A stretch of DNA of 64,000 nt from Alphaproteobacteria bacterium (lineage in GTDB: Bacteria > Pseudomonadota > Alphaproteobacteria > DSM-16000 > Inquilinaceae). The notes beneath the pieces were generated by a model. That model was not told the DNA's origin. It did no database searches and saw only the letters and a program-made list of their open reading frames with translations. This document shows positions 18,014 through 25,770 of the stretch, one piece after another. The stretch is taken from positions 62,001-126,000 of the forward strand of contig JANQGH010000050.1 of the NCBI GenBank assembly GCA_028277405.1, in the 5' to 3' direction. Within the stretch, counting starts at the first letter, position 1, and the number at the start of each line of letters is the position of its first letter. Made by a program: the position numbers and the translations under genes.

Positions 18014-20740
18014 CTAGCTCACCACCCGCCGCCACCAGCCGCGACGAGGCTTCTCCGGTGGCTTGTTGACGACTTGCGCCGCGGCGACGGCCTGGTTTTC
18101 CTCTTCTGCCTGGCCGTTGCCGTCGCTCGCCGGTGCGTCGGGCTGTTCGTCCTGCGCGGGCGCGGCCTCCGCTTCGGCTTCGACCAGATCCGCCCCATCG
18201 CCGCCACCGACATCGATCGGGATGATCCGCACGTCGGAGCCTTCTTCCTGAACGTCGGTCTGCTCGCCGGTCTCGCCAGTATCAGCGGTCTCGGCCTCGA
18301 CCGCCACTTTCTTGGCACGCGGTTTTCTCGTCCGCCGTTGCCGGGTCGGCTTCTTTGGCTCCTCCGACGCCTCGGCCGCGGGCTGGGCTCCTTCGTCCGG
18401 GGTCGCTGGATCTTCGACCCCCACCGCAGGTTCGGCCGGCGCGGTATCGTCCTGCTCCGCCGGTGCCGGGCTGGCCACGGCCTCTTCCGCCGGCTGATCC
18501 TCGCCGCTGGGCGCCGCCTCGGTCTTGCGTGTCCGGCGACGGCGGGTCCGCTTCGGCTTGGTGTCGGCCTCGGCTTCGGCCTGATCCGGCGCCGCCCGAT
18601 GCTCGGGCTCGGGCAGGTCCTCCGCCTGATCGCGCGGGTCGTCGTCGCGGCCATCGCTCTCGCGCGGGTCGGCGTCGAAGAAATCCACCGTGGCCGGCGG
18701 CTCGCCGCTCACCTCGCCGTCGGCGCCCGCCGCGACCTCCGCTGGACGATCCTCGTCCGAACGGCGCCGGCTTCTGCTCCGCCCTCCCCGCCTGCCGCGC
18801 CGACGGCGCCTTTGGCCGTCATCGTCCTCATCGTCGGTGGCGACCGGCGCCTCCCCGTCCGACGGTTCGGTTGGCTGATCTTCTGCGGTGGCGCCGTCCT
18901 GATCGGTCGCGGCCTGCTCTTGAGCCGCCCCGTCGGCATCCTGATCGCGCCGGCGCCGGCGTGAACGACGGCGGCGGCGGCCGCGCCCTTCATCTTCTTT
19001 CGCAGAGCCGCCGTCTCGGTCGCCTTCGCGGTCGGACTCGCTTGCCTCCGCGTCGACATCCGACAGGACCCGGTCGGCGTCGACCGGGGCGGCGGCATCG
19101 CTGTCCGGCCGCGCCCGGCTGCGTTCCAGCCGAAAATCCGGGACCAGAAGGCTATCGTCGGCCTCGATCGCCACGTCGAAGCCATAACGCGCTTCGATCT
19201 CGGCCAAGGCCGCCCGCTTCTGGTTCAGGATGTAGAGCGCCACCTTCGTCGGCACGGAAATCGTCAGACCGGCCGAGCGCTTGCGAATGCCCTCTTCGAC
19301 GACGGCGCGCAGCACCAGCAGTGCCGACGATTCGGTCGTGCGGATCATACCCGTGCCGCCGCAATAGGGTGAGACCTCGAAATGCGCCTCGATCAGGCTG
19401 GGCCTCAGCCGCTGTCTCGACAGCTCCAACAGGCCGAACGGTGATATCCGGCCGAGTTGGATGCGCGCGCGGTCGGACTTCATGGCCTCTTTCAGCCGCC
19501 GCTCGACCGCGTGGTTGTGCCGATCTTCCTCCATATCGATGAAGTCGACCACGATCAGCCCGGCCAGATCGCGCAGGCGCAACTGGCGCCCGACCTCGTC
19601 GGCGGCCTCCAGATTGGTCTTGTAGGCCGTCTCCTCGATGTTGCGTTCGCGGGTCGACCGGCCGGAGTTGACGTCGATGGCGACCAGCGCCTCGGTCGGG
19701 TTGATGACGATGTAGCCGCCGGAGCGCAACTGCACCGTGGATTCGTGCAAGGCCTCGATCTGCGATTCCACCTGGTAGCGGTGAAACAGCGGGATCAGAT
19801 CCTCTTTGTAGGTCTGGACCCGCCGCGCGTGGCTGGGCATCAGCATTTTCATGAAGTCCTTGGCGGTCTTGTAGCCGCCTTCGCCCTCGACCAGCACCTC
19901 GTCCAGATCGCGGGAATACAGGTCCCTGATCGCCCGTTTGATCAGGTTGGCCTCTTCGTGAATGATGCTGGGCGCGTTCGACTGCAGGGTCAGTTCGCGG
20001 ATCGATTCCCACAGCCGCAGCAGATAATCCAGATCGCGCTTGATCTCCGCCTTGGTCCGCTTCACCCCGGCCGTGCGAAGGATCACCGCCATGCCCGGCG
20101 GCACGAACAGATCCTCCAGAATCGACTTCATCTTCTTGCGTTCGGCGGGGTTGACGATCTTGCGGCTGATGCCGCCGCCGCGCGGCGTGTTGGGCATCAG
20201 GACGCAATACCGGCCGGCCAGCGACAGATAGGTGGTCAGCGCCGCGCCCTTGTTGCCGCGCTCCTCCTTCGTCACCTGGACCAGCATCACCTGCCGGCGC
20301 TTGATGACCTCTTGGATCTTGTAGCTGCGTTGGGGCCTGGTCGAGCGCCGCTCCACCACCTCATCGGCGTCGTCACCGCCGACGGTTTCGACCGGGTCCG
20401 ACCCGTCTTCGCCGTTCGCCTCGTCGTCCGAGTCCTCGGCGTCGTCGCCGGCCTTGGCCTGATCCTGCTCGATCAGCGCTTCGCGATCGGCGATCGGGAT
20501 GCGGTAATAGTCGGGGTGGATCTCGGAAAAGGCCAGGAAGCCGTGGCGGTTGCCGCCATATTCGACGAAGGCCGCTTGCAGCGACGGTTCGACCCTGGTT
20601 ACGCGGGCAAGGTAGATGTTGCCCTTGAGTTGTTTCTTGCTTGCTGTTTCGAAATCGAATTCTTCAAGCCGATTGCCGTTGACCACAACCACGCGGGTTT
20701 CTTCCGCATGGGTGGCGTCGACAAGCATTCTGCGCGCCAT
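18014..20740 (-). CDS. rne: Ribonuclease E/G
   Basis: Endoribonuclease for mRNA decay and rRNA/tRNA maturation and likely degradosome scaffold. The 908-residue protein has an S1 domain (KGNIYLARVTRVEPSLQAAF) interrupted by an acidic insert at residues about 90-135, as in other alphaproteobacteria. The catalytic core has AIDVNSGRSTRERNIEETA and IVVDFIDMEEDRH, whose Asp residues bind Mg. Beyond about residue 550 lies a long disordered tail of Glu/Asp- and Arg-rich tracts. The Zn-link is odd: SPYCGGTG stands where CPxCxGTG is usual, so the first cysteine is absent. The gene converges on mtgA and has a long untranslated upstream region. Confidence 0.96.
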   Translation of the reverse strand: MARRMLVDATHAEETRVVVVNGNRLEEFDFETASKKQLKGNIYLARVTRVEPSLQAAFVEYGGNRHGFLAFSEIHPDYYRIPIADREALIEQDQAKAGDDAEDSDDEANGEDGSDPVETVGGDDADEVVERRSTRPQRSYKIQEVIKRRQVMLVQVTKEERGNKGAALTTYLSLAGRYCVLMPNTPRGGGISRKIVNPAERKKMKSILEDLFVPPGMAVILRTAGVKRTKAEIKRDLDYLLRLWESIRELTLQSNAPSIIHEEANLIKRAIRDLYSRDLDEVLVEGEGGYKTAKDFMKMLMPSHARRVQTYKEDLIPLFHRYQVESQIEALHESTVQLRSGGYIVINPTEALVAIDVNSGRSTRERNIEETAYKTNLEAADEVGRQLRLRDLAGLIVVDFIDMEEDRHNHAVERRLKEAMKSDRARIQLGRISPFGLLELSRQRLRPSLIEAHFEVSPYCGGTGMIRTTESSALLVLRAVVEEGIRKRSAGLTISVPTKVALYILNQKRAALAEIEARYGFDVAIEADDSLLVPDFRLERSRARPDSDAAAPVDADRVLSDVDAEASESDREGDRDGGSAKEDEGRGRRRRRSRRRRRDQDADGAAQEQAATDQDGATAEDQPTEPSDGEAPVATDDEDDDGQRRRRRGRRGGRSRSRRRSDEDRPAEVAAGADGEVSGEPPATVDFFDADPRESDGRDDDPRDQAEDLPEPEHRAAPDQAEAEADTKPKRTRRRRTRKTEAAPSGEDQPAEEAVASPAPAEQDDTAPAEPAVGVEDPATPDEGAQPAAEASEEPKKPTRQRRTRKPRAKKVAVEAETADTGETGEQTDVQEEGSDVRIIPIDVGGGDGADLVEAEAEAAPAQDEQPDAPASDGNGQAEEENQAVAAAQVVNKPPEKPRRGWWRRVVS

Positions 20741-21564
20741 AGTTGTTCTTGTCTCCGCAGCGGGGCCAATCGGCTCGCGCGACTTACGTGTCGGCGGCCC
20801 GCCGCTCTAGTATTGAAGAAACCATCGATGACCGAGGCAAAAGAAGTCGAACGGCGCTTTCCAAGCTGGCCTGTTCAACGTCGACCACGATCACCGCGCC
20901 AAACCGGCTGAAAAGCAGGCCCGGACCGGCTTCACCATTGTGGCCGCACGGCAATCACACTCGCCATCGTCGATGAACCACACCGGAAAATGGTGTGGCG
21001 GAAGGAACATTTCCAGCGACCGGCGCAGATATCGCCATTCCGCATCCTTGCGGACGGGCGTTGCCGGCCCACCGACTCGCGATGCGATACGAGGCAGCCC
21101 ACATCCAACCTGATGTGCGCCAACCCGCCGCACGGTTTGTCGCGAGCCCACATTAGCGATAACACGGCGTTTCGACAATCCATGAAATCGTTTGCAGTGT
21201 TCTATGGCTGCCTTCCCTGGCCTTGCGCCTGAAATTAAGGCAAGATCTCATTTGATGGATCGATGCCTCTGATTCGGCGCCTTTTGTAGGAAAGCCGCCA
21301 CCTTGATACTGTTTGTCGGCATGGACCGGTGTTGGCTCGTTATGGTCGTTTTAAGGCTGGGTATCTCATTCAAACGGTCTGATCTTCGAAGGTCGGTGCC
21401 GTGGGCTCGCGAGACGACGGCCGGCAAAATCGAACGGGCGATGCAATCGTCGATAGGCCACGATCCCGCCATGCTTCGCGATTATTCAGCCGCGTGTGAC
21501 GTGACCCGTTCTCGGCCGCCTGTCGCGTGGTTTAGAATAGGGGCGCCGTATTTGGTTCGAACCG
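20741..21564. other. Gene-free leader between rne and mrcA
   Basis: About 820 bases with no convincing gene on either strand. The composition is noticeably more AT-rich than the flanks around 21170-21380. A perfect 7-bp hairpin (CCACACC at 20978-20984, GGTGTGG at 20992-20998) lies about 240 bases upstream of rne. Long structured leaders that mediate RNase E autoregulation are known for rne in enterobacteria, so most of this may be the rne 5' untranslated region plus the two divergent promoters. In many alphaproteobacteria an N-acetylmuramoyl-L-alanine amidase gene lies here; I see no trace of one. Confidence 0.5.
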
Positions 21565-21579
21565 TTGGGCCGGCATATC

Positions 21580-24042
21580 GTGCGTAAACTGGGCTGGTTG
21601 TTAGCGATCCTCTCGTCCCTCGGCGTGCTTGGCGCCGTGGCGGGCATTGGCCTGGTCTACTACTTGAACCAGGACCTGCCGGATTTCACGCAGCTGCAAA
21701 GCTACGAGCCGGCGGTCGTGACGCGGCTGCATGCCGATGACGGCCGCATCATGGCCGAATACGCCACCGAGAACCGGGTCTTCGTGCCGATCGAGGCGAT
21801 ACCCCCGCACGTCGTGCAGGCCTTCGTTTCCGCCGAGGATCAGCATTTCTACACGCATTCGGGCATCGACCCGCTGGGCATCGCGCGCGCCATCGTCACC
21901 AATGTGCGCAACGCGATCCAGGGCAGGCGGCTGATCGGCGCCTCGACCATCACCCAGCTTGTCGCGCGCAACTTCCTCTTGACCAACGAGGTCACCCTGA
22001 CCCGGAAGCTGCGCGAGCAGCTCTTGGCCGTGCGCATCGAGCGGGTGTTGAGCAAGGACGAGATCCTTGAGCTGTTCTTCAACGAGATCTATCTCGGCCG
22101 CGGCGCCTACGGCATTGCCGCGGCGGCCCTGATCTATTTCAACAAGCCGCTGTCGGAGCTGACCCTGGCCGAGGCGGCCTATCTGGCGGCGCTGCCCAAG
22201 GCACCCAGCAACTACGACCCGCGCACCAATATGGATGAGGCGCTGGGCCGGCGCGCCTACGTGCTCGGTCGCATGTTCGAGGATGGCGCGATCACGGCGG
22301 AAGAGGCGGAGGCCGCCAACGCCGAACCGTTGGTGGTACTCGACAGCCGTCGGGCCGAATTCATCGAAACCGGCTATTTCTCCGAAGAGGTCCGGCGCGA
22401 ACTGCAACGGCTTTACGGCAGCGATCAGCTCTATGAGGGCGGCCTGACCGTCTACACCACAATGGACCCGCGCCTGCAGGAAATCGCCGAGCGGGTGCTG
22501 CGCGAGGGGCTGGAAACCTACGACCTCCGCCACGGCTATCGCGGCCCGGTCGAGGTCATGGAGGCGTTCGACGACTGGCCCGGGCAGTTGGCGCTGATGG
22601 ACATGCCGGGCGGTGCTCACGAAGGCTGGCAATTGGCCGTGGTGCTGGAGGTGGAGGAGGGCGCGGACACCGCGATTCTCGGCTTTTCCGACCGCACCAG
22701 GGGCCTGATCACGACCAACGGTCTGGAATGGGCGATCCCGTGGCTGCCGGGCCAGCGGGTCGGCTCCGCGCCCAATTCGGTCGACGATGCGCTCACCCTC
22801 GGCGACGTCATTCTGGTTGAGCGTTTGGCCGACGTGCCCGCCGGCGCCGACGCCACCTTGGAGGGCGACGAGACCCCGCAGGAATTCGCCGGCCTCTACG
22901 CCCTGCGCCAGGTTCCCGACGTGCAGGGCGCGCTGGTCGCCATCGACCCCGAGACCGGCCGCGTGCTGGCCATGGTCGGCGGCTACGATTTCGAGGCGAG
23001 CGAGTTCAACCGCGCCACCCAGGCCGCGCGCCAGCCGGGCTCGGCGTTCAAGCCGTTCGTCTATCTGGCCGCCTTGAACCAGGGCTACACGCCGTCGACC
23101 ATCGTCTTGGACATCCCGCTCGCCATCCGCCAGGAAGGCCAGCCCGACTATCGGCCGTCCAACTATGACGGCACCCAGCTCGGGCCCGTGCCGATGCGCG
23201 TCGGCGTGGAGCGCTCGCGCAATTTGATGACCGTGCGCATCCTGCAGGAAATCGGCCTCGATCCCGTGCGCGAGGTCGCGCGCACCTTCGGCATCTATGA
23301 CGACATGCCGCTGTTGTATTCGATGGCGCTCGGCGCCGGCGAGGTGACGCCGATGGCGCTGACCAACGCCTATGCCATGGTCGCCAATGGCGGGCGCCAG
23401 ATCACGCCGACGCTGATCGACCGCATTCAGGACCGTTACGGCCACACCGTCTATCGGCACGACGCGCTGGTGTGCGACGTCTGCCGCCAGCCCGAATGGC
23501 GCGACGGTCTGGCGCCGCCGGCCCTGGCGGACCAGCGCGCGCTGGTCAACGACCCGGTGACGACCTATCAGTTGACCTCGATGCTGCAAGGCGTCGTCCA
23601 GCGCGGCACGGCGGCGCGCCTGGCCTCGCTGGGACTACCCCTGGCCGGCAAGACCGGCACCACCAACGATTCCTATGACGCCTGGTTCGTTGGCTTCTCG
23701 CCCAATCTTGCGGTCGGCGTGTTCGTCGGCTTCGACAACCCGCGCACCTTGGGCCCGCGCGAAACCGGCGGCTCCGTCGCCGCACCCATCTTCGGCGCCT
23801 TCATGGCCGAGGCCCTGGATGGCACCGATCCCGGCACGTTCACCGCACCGCCCGAGGGCATTGAGATGGTTGCCGTCGACGCCGAAACCGGCCTGTTGGC
23901 GGGCGGCGGCGGTGGCCTGTTGCAGCCGTTCCGTGTGGGCACCGCGCCTGCGGTCAGCGCCACCGAGGCGGCCGCCGGCCCGCGCACCGGCTTTGGCGAA
24001 AGCATCGGCGCCGCGACGCAGGGAACCGGCGGCCTCTACTAG
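21580..24042 (+). CDS. mrcA: Penicillin-binding protein 1A, bifunctional transglycosylase/transpeptidase
   Basis: Class A PBP of about 820 residues that polymerises and cross-links peptidoglycan. An N-terminal membrane anchor (LLAILSSLGVLGAVAGIGLV) is followed by GT51 motifs AEDQHFYTHSGIDPLG, GASTITQLVARNFLL and FFNEIYLGRGAYG. An OB-like insert precedes the transpeptidase with SxxK in QPGSAFKPF, SxN in ERSRNLM and KTGT in LAGKTGTTND. GTG at 21580 begins just before the anchor; a TTG at 21565 is equally possible and neither has a strong Shine-Dalgarno sequence. prfB follows 93 bases downstream. Confidence 0.94.
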   Translation: MRKLGWLLAILSSLGVLGAVAGIGLVYYLNQDLPDFTQLQSYEPAVVTRLHADDGRIMAEYATENRVFVPIEAIPPHVVQAFVSAEDQHFYTHSGIDPLGIARAIVTNVRNAIQGRRLIGASTITQLVARNFLLTNEVTLTRKLREQLLAVRIERVLSKDEILELFFNEIYLGRGAYGIAAAALIYFNKPLSELTLAEAAYLAALPKAPSNYDPRTNMDEALGRRAYVLGRMFEDGAITAEEAEAANAEPLVVLDSRRAEFIETGYFSEEVRRELQRLYGSDQLYEGGLTVYTTMDPRLQEIAERVLREGLETYDLRHGYRGPVEVMEAFDDWPGQLALMDMPGGAHEGWQLAVVLEVEEGADTAILGFSDRTRGLITTNGLEWAIPWLPGQRVGSAPNSVDDALTLGDVILVERLADVPAGADATLEGDETPQEFAGLYALRQVPDVQGALVAIDPETGRVLAMVGGYDFEASEFNRATQAARQPGSAFKPFVYLAALNQGYTPSTIVLDIPLAIRQEGQPDYRPSNYDGTQLGPVPMRVGVERSRNLMTVRILQEIGLDPVREVARTFGIYDDMPLLYSMALGAGEVTPMALTNAYAMVANGGRQITPTLIDRIQDRYGHTVYRHDALVCDVCRQPEWRDGLAPPALADQRALVNDPVTTYQLTSMLQGVVQRGTAARLASLGLPLAGKTGTTNDSYDAWFVGFSPNLAVGVFVGFDNPRTLGPRETGGSVAAPIFGAFMAEALDGTDPGTFTAPPEGIEMVAVDAETGLLAGGGGGLLQPFRVGTAPAVSATEAAAGPRTGFGESIGAATQGTGGLY

Positions 24043-24135
24043 GAATTCAACCCTGTGACCACCTTTACAGGCCCCGCGAATCTGCCTAAATGGCTGGCCT
24101 GACAGACGAATCCCGAAGCGCACGGAACTCGCAAA

Positions 24136-25264
24136 ATGCGTGCTGAAATCCAAAGCATGTCCGCTGAGATCGAGCAGTCCTTAGGCCTGCTGAGGAGGTC
24201 TCTTTGACTATGACCAAGCCCAAAAGCGCCTCGCTGAACTGAACGCGCTGGCCGAGGACCCGGACCTCTGGAACGACCCGGACAAGGCCCAGAAACTGCT
24301 GCGCGAGCGCAACCATCTCGACACGGCGCTGAACGAGTTCGACGGCCTCAGCCAGGATTATCGCGACACGCTGGACCTGATCGAGCTGGGCGAGGCGGAG
24401 GACGACCAGGAGGTCGTCGCCGAGGCCGAGGCGAGTTTAGGCAAAATCCGCGACCGCGCGGCCAAAAAGCAGCTCGAAAGCCTGCTGTCGGGCGAGGCGG
24501 ACGGCAATGACTGCTATCTGGAGGTCAATGCCGGCGCCGGCGGCACCGAGGCGCAGGATTGGTGCGAAATGCTGCTGCGCATGTATGTGCGCTGGTGCGA
24601 CGCCCACGGCTACAAGACCGACTGGATGGAGGAAAGCCCGGGCGAAGAGGCCGGCATCAAATCCGCCACCATCCAGGTCAAGGGCCACAACGCCTATGGC
24701 TGGCTGAAAAGCGAGTCCGGCGTGCACCGCCTGGTGCGCATCAGCCCGTTCGACAGCCAGGCAAGGCGGCACACCAGCTTCGCCTCCGTCTCCGTCTCGC
24801 CGGTGATCGACGATTCCATCGACATCGTCATCGAGGACAAGGATCTGCGCATCGACACCTACCGCGCCTCGGGCGCCGGCGGCCAGCACGTGAACCGCAC
24901 CGACAGTGCGGTGCGCATCACCCACATCCCCACCGGCATCGTGGCCCAGTGCCAAAACGACCGCTCCCAGCACCGCAACCGCGCCCAGGCCATGGAGATG
25001 CTGAAGGCCAGGCTCTACGACGCGGAACTCAAAAAGCGCGAGGCCGAAGCCCAGGCCGACGCCGACGCCAAAAGCGACATCGCCTGGGGCCACCAGATCC
25101 GCTCCTACGTCCTGCAGCCCTACCAGATGGTCAAGGACCTGCGCACGTCCGTGGAGACCGGCAACAGCGGCGCCGTGCTGGACGGGGATATCGACATGTT
25201 CCTTGAGGCGGCGCTGGCGGCGAAGCTGGGTGGGGAGGAAGGGGAGACGACGGCGGCGGGGTAG
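24136..25264 (+). CDS. prfB: Peptide chain release factor 2, expressed by programmed +1 frameshift
   Basis: Recognises UGA and UAA stop codons and triggers peptide release. The first reading frame runs from ATG at 24136 for 23 codons ([20 protein letters not shown]...) to an in-frame TGA at 24205-24207. Skipping one base there continues as [20 protein letters not shown] to the stop at 25262-25264, 375 residues in all. The main frame carries the codon-recognition motif [15 protein letters not shown] and the catalytic GGQ in [17 protein letters not shown]. Annotation pipelines that ignore the shift will truncate this gene. Confidence 0.95.
24193..24207 (+). promoter_or_regulatory. prfB: prfB programmed +1 frameshift site
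   Basis: AGGAGG at 24193-24198 acts as an internal Shine-Dalgarno, followed by TCT, the slippery CTT and the stop TGA, then C (CTTTGAC). This reproduces the spacing of the classical E. coli prfB site. Low RF2 levels slow termination at TGA and allow slippage, so RF2 controls its own synthesis. The sequence is read directly; the mechanism is established for this family. Confidence 0.95.
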
Positions 25265-25395
25265 CGGCCGAGAGGGGACCTTGTTGACCTCCGAATGATC
25301 ACTAAGCCGATCTTGCTGTTTTCGGATTTTGCAAGGACACTCTGCTTCCCGATCTGGAGCTGATATGCGGCTTGATCAGCGTTGGTACATTTCGG

Positions 25396-25770
25396 TCAGG
25401 ATCGTTGGCTTAGGTCCTTGATGATCAGATCCACTGCGGCGTCGGTAGAGGTGCGGGCAAGCTCGACGGAAGTGCCAGATGGCAACGTAAGCCTGGCAGA
25501 TCCTTCGGTCTCAGCGAGTTTCGCCTTTAGCGCTTCCAAGGTGCGTTTGACCTCTCGGCGGTCAAGGCGGTCTTTGATCTCCAGCGTGGCCAGCACGGCA
25601 CCGGGAATAGTCAGTATCAGGGTCGCCAGACCTATCAGCAACGCAGGATCGCGCGTGGGATCGGTTGGCGGCACGGTCTCTGTCACCTCGGGCTCTGCGG
25701 TTGTCAGTGCGGCCATAAGCGCGCGCGCCTCCATCTCGGAAGCCTTCGGACAGTCAAGTTTCAGGGGCAT
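25396..25770 (-). CDS. Small membrane-anchored partner of the CHAT-STAND protein
   Basis: A 124-residue protein with no family I can name securely. Residues 1-43 are acidic and Pro/Thr-rich. Residues about 44-66 (LLIGLATLILTIPGAVLATL) form one membrane helix. A charged helix follows (IKDRLDRREVKRTLEALKAK), then a short C-terminal domain (RLTLPSGTSVELARTSTDAA). The layout resembles the effector-associated constant components (EACC1-like) described alongside STAND conflict proteins, which is inference. Its ATG lies inside the 3' end of the CHAT gene (17-base overlap) and is preceded by GGAG at proper spacing, so the two are coupled. It could anchor the complex, be a protease substrate, or be a toxic membrane effector. 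Confidence 0.75.
   Translation of the reverse strand: MPLKLDCPKASEMEARALMAALTTAEPEVTETVPPTDPTRDPALLIGLATLILTIPGAVLATLEIKDRLDRREVKRTLEALKAKLAETEGSARLTLPSGTSVELARTSTDAAVDLIIKDLSQRS

Noticed and set aside
18063-18964. Plus-strand frames with hydrophobic or Arg/Pro-rich products over the 3' half of rne
   Set aside because: Antisense of the low-complexity acidic/basic tail of RNase E.
20891-21178. A 95-codon minus-strand open frame in the rne-mrcA gap
   Set aside because: Composition is not protein-like, there is no ribosome binding site, and nothing recognisable in the translation.
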